This document shows, piece by piece, positions 46,664-55,533 of a stretch of DNA of 64,000 bases. The notes under the pieces are model-generated. The model saw only the letters and a program-made list of their open reading frames with translations. It ran no database searches and had not been told where the DNA came from. Location: contig NZ_JACCFK010000001.1 in assembly GCF_013410405.1 (NCBI RefSeq), positions 2,480,001-2,544,000 of the forward strand. Reading direction: 5' to 3'. Source of the DNA: Amycolatopsis endophytica. Its GTDB lineage: Bacteria > Actinomycetota > Actinomycetes > Mycobacteriales > Pseudonocardiaceae. The first letter of the stretch is position 1, and each line of letters starts with the position of its first letter. The position numbers were made by a program, and so were the translations under genes.

Positions 46664-47629
46664 ATGAAGGCCGTTGTGCTGGCCGAGCCAGAAGTGCTGC
46701 GGCTCGTCAACCTGCCGGAACCCGAGGTCGGGCCCCGCGACGTGCTCGTGCGCATGCGGGGGTTGGGGCTGTGCGGGTCGGACCTGGGCGTTTATCGCGG
46801 CGCGCGCGAGGTGCCGGAGCGGCCGTGGCTGATGGGGCACGAAGGGGTCGGCGAGATCGTGGCTGTCGGCGCGGACGTTGCGGACCGGGCCGTGGGGCAG
46901 CAGGTCGCCATCGAGCCGAACTACTGTTGCGGCCGGTGCGCGGCTTGCGCCAGCGGTTTCACTTCCGCTTGCACTGCTCGGGTGATCGTCGGCATGAACC
47001 ATCCGGGTCTGCTGGCCGAGTACGTGGCCGTTCCGGCGGAGTTCACCTGGCCGGCGGCGGAAACGGTCGCCCTCGAGGATCTCGTCTGCACCGAGGCACT
47101 GACCGTCGCCCGTTCGGCCATCCGCCGGTCAGATGTCGGCCCTGGTCAGCGCGTGCTGGTGGTCGGCGCTGGATCGCAGGGGCTCCTGCTGTGCCTCGCG
47201 TTGCGCGCGCTCGGCGCGACGGTCGCCGTTCAGGAGCCGCACGAGGGACGCGCGGACCTGGCCCATTCGTTCGGTGCCGAGACCGACGCCGAGGGCGAGT
47301 TCGATCTGGTCTTCGAGACCTCCGGTGTTCCGCAGGCACTTCGCGCCGGGCTGGCACGACTGCGCCGCGGCGGCACAGCCCTGCTCGTCGGGATCGACTC
47401 GCGTCCCCTCGAACTGACCAGCGCCGACCTCGTCTACCACCAGCACACGCTGAAGGGATCGCTGATCTACGACCACCCGGTCGACTTCGAGACGACCGTC
47501 GACCTGCTCAACCGTGACGACGTCCGCCCGGGAAAGGTGCTGCAGGCCCGCTTCCCGCTCGAGGAGTCGGCCGAGGCGTTCGCGTCGGTCCGGTCGGTTG
47601 CGGGCAAGTCCTGGATCAGCTTCGACTGA
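46664..47629 (+). CDS. Zinc-containing alcohol dehydrogenase (MDR family)
   Basis: 321 residues. The catalytic zinc site is GLGLCGSDLGVY and LMGHEGVGEIV; the structural zinc loop YCCGRCAACASGFTSAC has its cysteines. The nucleotide site is VLVVGAGSQGLLLCLALRAL, which has a V-x-G-x-G-x-x-G pattern. It is of the polyol/threonine-dehydrogenase-like type; the substrate is unknown. ATG 46664 is preferred because GGAGG lies six bases upstream (GTG 46661 would be too close). It is convergent with the IclR gene by six bases. Confidence 0.92.
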   Translation: MKAVVLAEPEVLRLVNLPEPEVGPRDVLVRMRGLGLCGSDLGVYRGAREVPERPWLMGHEGVGEIVAVGADVADRAVGQQVAIEPNYCCGRCAACASGFTSACTARVIVGMNHPGLLAEYVAVPAEFTWPAAETVALEDLVCTEALTVARSAIRRSDVGPGQRVLVVGAGSQGLLLCLALRALGATVAVQEPHEGRADLAHSFGAETDAEGEFDLVFETSGVPQALRAGLARLRRGGTALLVGIDSRPLELTSADLVYHQHTLKGSLIYDHPVDFETTVDLLNRDDVRPGKVLQARFPLEESAEAFASVRSVAGKSWISFD

Positions 47630-47635
47630 GGCACC

Positions 47636-48403
47636 TCACTCCGGAAGCTTCGCCAGGTCCGCCTCGATCGACCAGGCTGCGCGCAACAGCTCGGGCACGT
47701 AGTTCCGCTCCACCACGCCGTGACCGAGCCGGTCCGGGTGCACCGTCGCGTTGACCGCCGCGATCACCCGCCCGCGGCGGTGCCGCACGGGTGCCGCGAC
47801 CGCTCGCAGGCCCCCGCCGAGGTCGTGCTCCGCCATCGACCACCCGCGTTCCCGGACCTGCTCGATCTCGATGAGCAAGCCGGGAACGTCCTGGACCGAG
47901 TCCAGCCATCGGGCGAGGTCCTCCTCGGGCAGGCCCGCGAGCAGCACCCTGCCACCCGACGTCGGGTGAGCCGGTTGGCGTGTGCCGACGGTCAGCGTGG
48001 GCGGACCATGCCGGTGCCCGGGCACGACGGCGAGATGGACCACGTCACCCGCGTCGAGCACGGTCAGCGATGCCGTCTCGGCCAGCCTGTGTGCGAGATC
48101 GTGCAGGTGCGGGTGCGCGATCTCGGGCAGCGCGAGCCCCGACAGGTACCCGTACCCCAGATCCAGCGTCCGTGGCGTGAGCCGGAACGCCTGGCCGTCG
48201 TAACGCACGTAACCCAGGTCGGTGAGGGTGAGTAGCAGCCGTCTCGCGGTGGCCCGGTCCAGACCGGTCCGCTTGGCCGCGGCACTCGCCGTCAACGCGG
48301 GACTGTCCGCCCCGAAACACCCGAGGATCGCGAACGCGCGACCGACGGCCTGCACGAAATGCGGGCCGTGGCCAGGTCCTTCGTCGGCTGCCGCGTTCGT
48401 CAT
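47636..48403 (-). CDS. IclR-family transcriptional regulator
   Basis: 255 residues. The winged helix FVQAVGRAFAILGCFGADSP, then LTASAAAKRTGLDRATARRL, is followed by the IclR effector domain (about 85-255) with LRAVAAPVRHRRGRVIAAVN. The start MTNAAADEGPGHGPH is at ATG 48403. The PcaR/PobR-like length suggests control of aromatic or carbon catabolism. It faces the alcohol dehydrogenase gene and is divergent from the PfpI-like gene across 116 bases, so either could be its target. The ligand is unknown. Confidence 0.9.
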   Translation of the reverse strand: MTNAAADEGPGHGPHFVQAVGRAFAILGCFGADSPALTASAAAKRTGLDRATARRLLLTLTDLGYVRYDGQAFRLTPRTLDLGYGYLSGLALPEIAHPHLHDLAHRLAETASLTVLDAGDVVHLAVVPGHRHGPPTLTVGTRQPAHPTSGGRVLLAGLPEEDLARWLDSVQDVPGLLIEIEQVRERGWSMAEHDLGGGLRAVAAPVRHRRGRVIAAVNATVHPDRLGHGVVERNYVPELLRAAWSIEADLAKLPE

Positions 48404-48519
48404 CGAACCCTCCGACTGCCACCCGATCGGCTCGCCCCCATCGTACGTCCGGATGTTTCGCTCCCGTCGTAGCGCGGGTAGTTCACGGACTGAATCCCCT
48501 GAACGGAAGGAGGGCAATC

Positions 48520-49092
48520 GTGGCGAACACACTCTCCGGTAAGCGAGTGGCCTTCGTCGTGGCACCCGAGGGCACCGAGCAGGTCGAGCTGACCGAGCCC
48601 TGGAAGGCGGTCCAGGACGCGGGCGGCCAGCCGGAGCTGGTGTCCACTTCGCCGGGCAGCATCCAGGCGTTCAACCACCTCGACAAGGCTGACACCTTCC
48701 CGGTCGACAAGGTCGTCACCGACGTCTCGCCGGACGACTTCGACGCGCTCGTCCTGCCGGGCGGCGTGGCGAACCCCGACTTCCTGCGCACCGATCCGGA
48801 CGCGGTCCGCTTCGTGCGCGGGTTCTTCTCCCAGCAGAAGCCCGTCGCGGCGATCTGCCACGCGCCGTGGACCCTCATCGAGGCCGACGTGGTGCGCGGC
48901 CGCCGGATGACCTCCTGGCCGAGCCTGCAGACCGATCTGCGCAACGCCGGTGCCGAGTGGGTGGACGAGGAGGTCGTGACCGACTCCGGCTTCGTCACCA
49001 GCCGCAAGCCCGACGACCTGCCCGCCTTCTGCGGCAAGCTCGTCGAGGAGATCGCGGAGGGCAAGCACCGCGCCCAGGCGAAGAGCGTCTGA
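48520..49092 (+). CDS. PfpI/DJ-1-type protein (class I glutamine amidotransferase-like)
   Basis: 190 residues. LVLPGGVANPDFLRTD and VAAICHAPWTLIEADVVRGR, with the nucleophile cysteine and following histidine, identify the PfpI group of the DJ-1 superfamily (putative intracellular protease, deglycase or chaperone). The N-terminal KRVAFVVAPEGTEQVEL holds the glutamate that partners the cysteine. ATG/GTG ambiguity is minor: GTG 48520 has GGAAGGAGG upstream. It is divergent from the IclR gene. Confidence 0.9.
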   Translation: MANTLSGKRVAFVVAPEGTEQVELTEPWKAVQDAGGQPELVSTSPGSIQAFNHLDKADTFPVDKVVTDVSPDDFDALVLPGGVANPDFLRTDPDAVRFVRGFFSQQKPVAAICHAPWTLIEADVVRGRRMTSWPSLQTDLRNAGAEWVDEEVVTDSGFVTSRKPDDLPAFCGKLVEEIAEGKHRAQAKSV

Positions 49093-49104
49093 CCCGGCCG
49101 CCGT

Positions 49105-49128
49105 CCGGGCTGTCAGCGCTCAGCCCGG
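49105..49128 (+). terminator. Hairpin after the PfpI-like gene
   Basis: CCGGGCTG (49105-49112) and CAGCCCGG (49121-49128) pair perfectly around an 8-base loop, just after the stop codon. There is no T-run. Confidence 0.6.
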
Positions 49129-49167
49129 TCCGGCGCGGACCCATTCTCAGGACGCCCGGTCGACTTG

Positions 49168-50019
49168 TCAGGACGGCAGGTCGATCGGGCGGCCCTCGAC
49201 CCCCAGCCGGGTCGCGAGCGAGATGGCGTCTCCGGGCGCCTTCACCTTGATGTCGTTGTCGAAGTACACGTACGCGTCGCTCGTCTTCTTGCCGCGCCGC
49301 CGCCATCGGCGGATCTTGTCGGCCCACTCGTCCAGGGCCTTCCCGGTGTACCCGCTCGCGTAGAGTTCCTCGTCACCGTGTAGCCGGACGTAGACGAAGT
49401 CCGCGGTCACCTCCTCGAAGCTGGGCCAGGTTCCGGCCGAATCAGCCGCAACCAGGGCGATGTTGTTGTCCTGCAACAGCTTCCGGCACTCGTCCGAATG
49501 AAAGCTCGGATGTCGCGGTTCGAGCGCGTAACGGAGCCGCCGGTTCTTCCCGGTGTCCGTATGGGCCTCTCCCTTCAGTTTGTCGTCGTGCTTCCCGGCC
49601 AGCACCGCTGCCGCGTGGGTATCGCGGGGCAGGGTCCGGAAAAACCTGTCGAACCGGTCGGGCTCGAATGCGAAGTTCGCGGGCAGCTGCCACAGGATCG
49701 GCCCGAGCTTGTGGCCCAGCGCGAGCACTCCCGAGGCGAAGAAGTTGGCCAGGGGGGTTTCCGTGTCCCGCAGACGCTTCATGTGGGTGATGAAGCGGCC
49801 GCCCTTCACGGCGAACACGAAGTCGTCCGGCGTCTGCTCCACCCAGGCGCGGTACCGCTCCGGGCGCTGGAGTGAGTAGAACGAACCGTTGATCTCCGCG
49901 GAGTTCACCTGCCGCGAGAGGTACTCCAGCTCGCGGCGCTGCACCAGGCCCTTCGGGTAGAACGTGCCCCGCCACGGCGGGTACCGCCAGCCCGAAGTGC
50001 CGACCCGGATCTCGGCGAT
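49168..50019 (-). CDS. DUF72 protein with unusual start
   Basis: 283 residues if started at ATC 50019. The N-terminus AEIRVGTSGWRYPPWRGTFY is the conserved beginning of DUF72 (TIM-barrel-like, unknown function), and VNSAEINGSFYSLQRPERY, RYALEPRHPSFHSDE and YVRLHGDEELYASGYTG follow. The good ribosome site AAGGAGG is five bases before ATC 50019, but there is no ATG/GTG/TTG there. The first standard start (GTG 49944) would remove the conserved 25 residues. An ATC start, or a mutated ATG, is therefore likely. It follows a DUF4253 gene by 22 bases. Confidence 0.75.
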   Translation of the reverse strand: MAEIRVGTSGWRYPPWRGTFYPKGLVQRRELEYLSRQVNSAEINGSFYSLQRPERYRAWVEQTPDDFVFAVKGGRFITHMKRLRDTETPLANFFASGVLALGHKLGPILWQLPANFAFEPDRFDRFFRTLPRDTHAAAVLAGKHDDKLKGEAHTDTGKNRRLRYALEPRHPSFHSDECRKLLQDNNIALVAADSAGTWPSFEEVTADFVYVRLHGDEELYASGYTGKALDEWADKIRRWRRRGKKTSDAYVYFDNDIKVKAPGDAISLATRLGVEGRPIDLPS

Positions 50020-50041
50020 GGTGACCTCCTTCTTCCGTTGG

Positions 50042-50818
50042 TCAGTCCCAGGAGAACCTCCAATGGCGCCGGTGCTCCAGTCCCGCGGCGTACTCCCGGA
50101 GCGTGCCCGGCTGGCCGGAGAAGCTCCGCAGGCTGAACGCTCGGTGCTCGGCGGCGAGGATGAGCGACCGGCCCTGGTTGCGTGGTGGCGCCGCCACCGA
50201 GAACTCCAGCTCGTCGAATCCGAGCACGATGAGCGTGGCCCCGAAGCGCTCTTCCCAGCTGCGCAGCACCGCGGACAGCGCCGCCACCTGGTCGGTCGAC
50301 TTGATCATCCCGGTCCAGCCGAGCGTCGCGGGGATGTCGGCGGGCCGGTCGACGGGCACCAGTGCCAGCCGGTAGGGCCCACGCCGGGCGAGGATCGAGC
50401 CGGTGTTGCCCGCCTCGGCGAACGGATCCACCCGCAGCGAGGATTTCTTGGCCAGTCCGGGAAAGTTCGCACCGTACGGTCGCAGGCAACCCGTCCCGTT
50501 CGGACAACAGAACGGATCCCACCACCGTGCCAGCGTTTCGCCCACGTCGACATCGTCGACGCGGTGCACGGCCGGTGCGAGCCGGCCCCGGTCGACCAGC
50601 CAGTCCTCGCCGTTGGCGTCGAACCGCGGGTCGTGCGGGATCAGGACGGGCCACAGACCCGAGCGTTCGAACTCGGCGACACAGGCCCGGTAGAGGCCGG
50701 AATCGGTCAGTGCGCCCGCCGAGACCCACATCGGCCCGACCCACCGGCCGGACGGCAGGTCGATGCCCGGGAGGGGCTCGGTGAAGAGGCTTTCTTCGGG
50801 TGTGGCTGCGGTGGTCAC
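50042..50818 (-). CDS. DUF4253 protein
   Basis: 258 residues from GTG 50818 (MTTAATPEESLFTEPLPGID). The second half, with IPATLGWTGMIKSTDQVAAL, WEERFGATLIVLGFDELEFS and the tail RRHWRFSWD, has the pattern of DUF4253, a family often found beside SMI1/KNR4-like immunity genes. No toxin gene is visible here. The function is unknown. The open frame continues upstream for about 90 codons without conserved content. It precedes the DUF72 gene on the same strand. Confidence 0.7.
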   Translation of the reverse strand: MTTAATPEESLFTEPLPGIDLPSGRWVGPMWVSAGALTDSGLYRACVAEFERSGLWPVLIPHDPRFDANGEDWLVDRGRLAPAVHRVDDVDVGETLARWWDPFCCPNGTGCLRPYGANFPGLAKKSSLRVDPFAEAGNTGSILARRGPYRLALVPVDRPADIPATLGWTGMIKSTDQVAALSAVLRSWEERFGATLIVLGFDELEFSVAAPPRNQGRSLILAAEHRAFSLRSFSGQPGTLREYAAGLEHRRHWRFSWD

Positions 50819-50955
50819 GGGACCTCCTCGGGATGGATGGCGTCGATGAGGTCGAACAGTAGTTCGAGGGTACGACAGTTTCGGGTCCCGAGGATCAGTT
50901 TTCGCCGCTTCACTCGAATGGTCGAACGGGTGTTCGAGATCCGTGGTAGCTTCGG

Positions 50956-51411
50956 TCATGGGCGGGTCGTATCCCGCTCCTGAGCTGGGGTTTTCCGGTC
51001 CGTCGATGCACGCAGGTGCGTGCCGAGGGCCAGTAGCCAGACCCCGGTCAGCGCCACCGCGAGCGGCAGCAACACGTACAGGTGCCGCCACGTGATCCCC
51101 ATCGAGATCGAAGCCAGGAGACAGAGAACCAATGACACCGGCACCAGACGCGGGAAGCGGTACGCGGCCACGACCGGCGCGGCGGACAACACCAGGCCGC
51201 CGAGGCCTGTCAGCGCCTTCGCTTCACCGCCGGAGAGCCACAGGACCAGCCACACCGTGCTCGGCACCGCGGCCAGCACGAAACCCGTCCACGCCCACGC
51301 CCGCGACACGCGACGCAGGCCCGCCGGGCTCGCGTCCCGCGAACGCCGCACCACCGCCGCAGCCGCCACGAGGAGCGCCACGACGACGAAGACCACTCCT
51401 GCCGCCACCAC
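50956..51411 (-). CDS. Small integral membrane protein, unknown
   Basis: 151 residues from GTG 51411. Four or five hydrophobic helices are visible: AAGVVFVVVALLVAAAAVV, WTGFVLAAVPSTVWLVLWL, LGGLVLSAAPVVAAYRFP and YVLLPLAVALTGVWLLALG. Loops are short and the tail is charged (RASTDRKTPAQERDTTRP). The start is uncertain: the frame is open upstream through the end of the helicase gene but without a better candidate. I do not recognise a family. It follows the XPB helicase gene on the same strand after 65 bases. Confidence 0.6.
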   Translation of the reverse strand: MVAAGVVFVVVALLVAAAAVVRRSRDASPAGLRRVSRAWAWTGFVLAAVPSTVWLVLWLSGGEAKALTGLGGLVLSAAPVVAAYRFPRLVPVSLVLCLLASISMGITWRHLYVLLPLAVALTGVWLLALGTHLRASTDRKTPAQERDTTRP

Positions 51412-51476
51412 GGGACAGGGGTTCCACCATCCGTCCCGCTCTATGCCTGGCCGCGGGAATCGTTGCCCGCGCGGCG

Positions 51477-53114
51477 TTACAGGTAGGCGTCCGCGTCGTG
51501 GATCGTGTACGCGTAGCCCTGCTCGGCGAGGAACCGTTGCCGGTGGGCGGCGTACTCGGTGTCGAGCGTGTCGCGCGAGACGACCGAGTAGAAGTGCGCC
51601 TGCCTGCCGTCGGCCTTGGGGCGCAGGAGCCTGCCGAGCCGCTGCGCCTCCTCCTGCCGGGATCCGAAGGTTCCCGAGACCTGGATGGCGACGGTGGCCT
51701 CCGGCAGGTCGATCGAGAAGTTCGCGACCTTGGACACGACGAGTTTGTCGATCTCGCCGCGCCGGAACGCGTCGAACAGCGCCTCGCGTTCCTTGTTCCG
51801 GGTGGATCCCTGGATCACCGGCGCGTCCAGCTCGGCTCCCAGTTCCTCGAGCTGGTCGAGGTAGGCGCCGATGACGAGCGTCTGGTCGCCGGCGTGCTTG
51901 TCCAGAATGGACCGCACGACCGGGATTTTCGTCCTGGCGGTCGCCGCCAACTTGTACTTGTCCTCGGCTTCGGCCGTGGCGTAGAGCAGGCGCTCGTTGT
52001 CGGTGAGGGTCACCCGCACCTCGATGCACTCGGCGGGCGCGATCCATCCCTGCGCCTCGATGTCCCGCCAGGGCGCGTCGTAGCGCTTGGGGCCGATGAG
52101 CGAGAAGACGTCGCCCTCCCTGCCGTCCTCGCGTACCAGCGTCGCCGTGAGCCCGAGGCGCCGACGGGACTGGAGGTCGGCGGTCATCCGGAACACCGGC
52201 GCCGGCAGCAGGTGCACCTCGTCGTAGACGACCAGGCCCCAGTCCCGCGAGTCGAACAGTTCCAGGTGCTTGTACTCGCCCTTCGACTTGCGGGTGATCA
52301 CCTGGTACGTCGCGATGGTGACCGGGCGGATCTCCTTCTTCTCGCCGGAGTACTCGCCGATCTCGTCCTCGGTCAGCGAGGTACGGGCCACCAGTTCGCG
52401 CTTCCACTGCCGCCCGGCCACCGTGTTGGTGACCAGGATGAGTGTCGTCGCCTGCGCGCGCGCCATCGCGGCGGCGCCGACGAGGGTCTTGCCCGCGCCG
52501 CAGGGCAGCACGACCACGCCGGAGCCGCCCGCCCAGAACGCCTCCGCGGCCTGCCGCTGGTAGTCCCGCAGGCCCCAGCCGGTTTCGGCGAGGTGCATCG
52601 GATGCGCTTCGCCGTCGACGTAGCCGGCCAGGTCTTCGGCGGGCCACCCGACCTTGAGCAGCGCCTGCTTGAGCCGTCCCCGCTCCGAGGGGTGCACCGC
52701 GACGGTGTCGTCGTCGATGCGTGTGCCCAGCATCGGGCTGATCTTCTTGTGGCGCAGCACCTCTTCCAGCACGGCGCGGTCGGTCGTGGTCATCACGAGA
52801 CCGTGTGCGGGATTGTTGGCGATCTGCAGCCGGCCGAAGCGGGCCATCGTGTCGATGATGTCGATCAGCAGGGGCTGCGGCACCGGGAACCGCGAGTACG
52901 TGGTCAGTGCGTCGACCACCTGCTCGGCGTCATGGCCCGCCGCACGGGCGTTCCACAACGCGAGAGGGGTGACCCGGTAGGTGTGCACGTGCTCGGGGGC
53001 CCGTTCCAGCTCGGCGAACGGGGCGATCGCGATCCGGGCGTCGTCGGCCATGGCGTGGTCGACTTCGAGCAGCACGGTCTTGTCGGATTGGACGATCAAC
53101 GGGCCATCGGTCAC
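51477..53114 (-). CDS. XPB/Rad25-family DNA helicase
   Basis: 545 residues. An N-terminal damage-recognition-like region (to about 180) is followed by the superfamily 2 helicase core: VVVLPCGAGKTLVG (Walker A), VVYDEVHLLPAP (DEVH), LGLTATLVREDGREGDV (the RED motif of XPB) and QRLGRLLRPKADGRQAHF (motif VI). It unwinds DNA 3'-to-5' and is the actinobacterial XPB; a role in repair is assumed. GTG 53114 starts eight bases after the FAD monooxygenase stop, with AAAGGA upstream, so both are probably one transcript. Confidence 0.95.
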   Translation of the reverse strand: MTDGPLIVQSDKTVLLEVDHAMADDARIAIAPFAELERAPEHVHTYRVTPLALWNARAAGHDAEQVVDALTTYSRFPVPQPLLIDIIDTMARFGRLQIANNPAHGLVMTTTDRAVLEEVLRHKKISPMLGTRIDDDTVAVHPSERGRLKQALLKVGWPAEDLAGYVDGEAHPMHLAETGWGLRDYQRQAAEAFWAGGSGVVVLPCGAGKTLVGAAAMARAQATTLILVTNTVAGRQWKRELVARTSLTEDEIGEYSGEKKEIRPVTIATYQVITRKSKGEYKHLELFDSRDWGLVVYDEVHLLPAPVFRMTADLQSRRRLGLTATLVREDGREGDVFSLIGPKRYDAPWRDIEAQGWIAPAECIEVRVTLTDNERLLYATAEAEDKYKLAATARTKIPVVRSILDKHAGDQTLVIGAYLDQLEELGAELDAPVIQGSTRNKEREALFDAFRRGEIDKLVVSKVANFSIDLPEATVAIQVSGTFGSRQEEAQRLGRLLRPKADGRQAHFYSVVSRDTLDTEYAAHRQRFLAEQGYAYTIHDADAYL

Positions 53115-53122
53115 GTATTCCT

Positions 53123-54586
53123 TTATACGGCGTTGCTGAGGTCCTGGCCGTTCTGGTCGTTCGCGGCGCCGAACCAACGGGCCAGAGCCGCGTCCAGAGG
53201 TCCGCCGCCGGGTGACCAGCACCGGTACCCGTCCGGACGGATGAGCAGTGCCGGGTCGGTGAGCTGATTGTCCGGTTTGGCCCGGACGCGGTCGACGCGG
53301 TCGGCCCAGCCCGGCGGCAGTGGGTGATCGCCGGTGAGGTCGAGCAGGAGGCCCCGGCCGGTGCGCAACAGGGCGGACAGGCGAGTGGTGCCATGGTCGG
53401 TGACGAGGTCGGCATCAGGCACGCGGTCCGCGGTGTCCAAACCGGACATCATCCCGGCCAGGTGCCGGTTGGCGTCGGGCAGGCGCAGGAGGTCGATGAA
53501 GATGTCGCGCAGCGCGGCGACGTCTTCGGACGGGTGCGGCGTCGCGAGCACGCGCTGGGCCGAGGTGTGGTGCAGCACCCGAGCAGCCGCGGGGTGCCGT
53601 TCCTGCTGGTAGGTGTCCAGCAGGTTGTCCGGGGCCCAGCCGTGCAGGGTGGCCGCCAGCTTCCAGCCCAGGTTGACGGCGTCCTGCACGCCGAGGTTCA
53701 GGCCCTGGCCGCCCAGCGGGGGGTGGATGTGCGCCGCGTCGCCGGCGAACAGGACCCGGCCGTGCCGGTACTGCTCGAGCTGTCGTGTCGCATCGCTCCA
53801 GCGGGACGCGGTGAGGACCTGCGCCAGCCGGACGTCCTCGCCGTAGACCGCGGTCAGGGCTTCGACGATCTCGCTCTCCGGCACCGGGCCGGAGGCCGTG
53901 GCCTGGGTCTCCCCGGCGAACGTGAACCGATAGCGGTCACCACCGACGGGCACGAACATCGACCAGTAGCCGTTGGCTGTCCGCGTCAGATCGCTGATGT
54001 GCCCGGACCGCTCGGGCACGAGCGGGGACACCGAGGCGAGCCTGATTTCGGCGAGCACGGCCTGGTAGGTGCCGGGCCGGCCGGGGAAGGGGAGACGAAG
54101 CAGTTTGCGGACGGTGCTGTGCCCACCGTCGCAGGCGACGAGATAGCGCGCGCGGAGGGTGCGGTCGGCCACCGTGACGGTCACGCCGTCGGCGTCCTGT
54201 TCGACGGCAGTGACCGGGTGGCCTCGCCGGAGTTCGGCGCCACGGGTGAGGGCGGCCTGCTCCAGCACCTCCTCGACGAGGTCCTGGCGGATGGAGAGCG
54301 GAAAGGGGTGACGGGTCGGCCAGACCGAGTAGTCCAGCGGTACGGGCAGCGTCGCGAAGTGGCCGCCGACCGGTTCACGCTCGTGAGCCCGTGCTCGCAT
54401 GGCGTCGAACAGGCCGCGCAGTTCGAGCAGTTCCGCGGTGCGGGGCTGGATCGTGCCGCCCTTGGTCTGCTCGATGCGCTCGGTCAGGGGCTCGATCACG
54501 ACGGTCGAGGCCCCGGCCAGCGCGAGTTCGCAGGCGAGGGCCAGCCCGGTCGGGCCGGCTCCCGCGATGATCACGTCGGCGTCCAC
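53123..54586 (-). CDS. FAD-dependent aromatic monooxygenase (PheA/TfdB type)
   Basis: 487 residues. The FAD-binding start is ADVIIAGAGPTGLALACELA; the second motif DGGHSTVRKLL and the third GDAAHIHPPLGGQGLNLGVQ complete the group A flavin monooxygenase pattern. The C-terminal thioredoxin-like part (from about 370) is shorter than in phenol hydroxylases. Related proteins hydroxylate aromatic compounds or polyketide antibiotics, including rifampicin; the substrate is not decided. GTG 54586 has AGGAGG upstream. It is divergent from a TetR gene across a repeat-rich promoter. Confidence 0.9.
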   Translation of the reverse strand: MDADVIIAGAGPTGLALACELALAGASTVVIEPLTERIEQTKGGTIQPRTAELLELRGLFDAMRARAHEREPVGGHFATLPVPLDYSVWPTRHPFPLSIRQDLVEEVLEQAALTRGAELRRGHPVTAVEQDADGVTVTVADRTLRARYLVACDGGHSTVRKLLRLPFPGRPGTYQAVLAEIRLASVSPLVPERSGHISDLTRTANGYWSMFVPVGGDRYRFTFAGETQATASGPVPESEIVEALTAVYGEDVRLAQVLTASRWSDATRQLEQYRHGRVLFAGDAAHIHPPLGGQGLNLGVQDAVNLGWKLAATLHGWAPDNLLDTYQQERHPAAARVLHHTSAQRVLATPHPSEDVAALRDIFIDLLRLPDANRHLAGMMSGLDTADRVPDADLVTDHGTTRLSALLRTGRGLLLDLTGDHPLPPGWADRVDRVRAKPDNQLTDPALLIRPDGYRCWSPGGGPLDAALARWFGAANDQNGQDLSNAV

Positions 54587-54610
54587 AAGTCCTCCTCGGT
54601 GCAAAAGTAG

Positions 54611-54635
54611 ACTGAGTGCAGAGTAGCACTGAGTG
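54611..54635. promoter_or_regulatory. TetR operator region
   Basis: ACTGAGTG is repeated at 54611-54618 and 54628-54635, 17 bases apart. The inner part ACTGAGTGC and GCACTGAGT also form an inverted repeat with one mismatch. It lies between the divergent monooxygenase and TetR genes. Confidence 0.6.
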
Positions 54636-54659
54636 AAAGGAGATTGGTAGTCTGGACTG

Positions 54660-55298
54660 GTGAACGAAGCAGGCGGCCTCCGTGAGCGGAAGAAGCAGCG
54701 CACGCGCGAAGCCATCTCGAACGCGGCGATCGAGCTGTTCTTCGAGCACGGGTTCGACCAGGTGTCGATCGCGCAGATCGCCGACGCGGCGGAAGTGTCG
54801 CGTCGCACGCTCTTCGCGTACTTCCCGACGAAGGAAGCGCTGGTCGTGCACCGGTTCGCCGATCACGAGACGGAAAGCGCGCGGGTGGTTCGCGGCCGGC
54901 CGGACGGTCAGGCACCGTTGGACGCGCTCCGCGACCGTTTTTTCGACGGGCTCGACCGGAGGGATCCGATCACGGGTCTCAACGACCAACCCGAGGTTCT
55001 CGCGCTGTACCGGATGATCTACGCCACGTCGAGCCTGCTCGCCCGGATGCTGGAGTTCAACCACATCGCTTCGGCGGCCTTGGCCGAAGCTCTCGTCGAG
55101 ACCGCCGCGGTCGGGGACGTCGAGGCGCGGATGGCCGCGGCGGCCATCGTCGCGGTGCTCTCGGAGCTGGCGCAGGAGAACCACCGGGCCGTCTCGGCGG
55201 GAAAGCCTGCCGACCAAGTCTTTCCGCAGGCGAAGACGGCTGCGGAGGAGGCTTTCGCGTTGCTGGCCGGCGGGTTCGGCGGAGTCGGCGCGAAGTAG
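54660..55298 (+). CDS. TetR-family regulator
   Basis: 212 residues. The helix-turn-helix is REAISNAAIELFFEHGFDQV and IAQIADAAEVSRRTLFAYFP. The ligand domain contains LYRMIYATSSLLARMLEFNH. It should repress itself and the divergent FAD monooxygenase, a common detoxification pair. GTG 54660 is preceded by weak GATTGG; a leaderless message is possible. About 235 bases without a gene separate it from the next kinase gene. Confidence 0.9.
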   Translation: MNEAGGLRERKKQRTREAISNAAIELFFEHGFDQVSIAQIADAAEVSRRTLFAYFPTKEALVVHRFADHETESARVVRGRPDGQAPLDALRDRFFDGLDRRDPITGLNDQPEVLALYRMIYATSSLLARMLEFNHIASAALAEALVETAAVGDVEARMAAAAIVAVLSELAQENHRAVSAGKPADQVFPQAKTAAEEAFALLAGGFGGVGAK

Positions 55299-55533
55299 GG
55301 CGTGGCCTGGCACACACGGCGGAACGCCACGGTCGGTACACGACGTCTCGCCCAGCGAAAGATTTCGCGTCGTGGGTGGAGCGGGCGGTCCGCGGCCAAT
55401 ACGATCGCCGACGGACTGCATCACGAGCAGCGCGGGCGGGGCCTGTGTGTCCGGGGTCGCTACCCTCTCGGGGGTTGGCGACTCTGCCGGTGCCGATCCG
55501 AGACCGGCAAAGACGGCTAGAGAAGGAAGTCAG

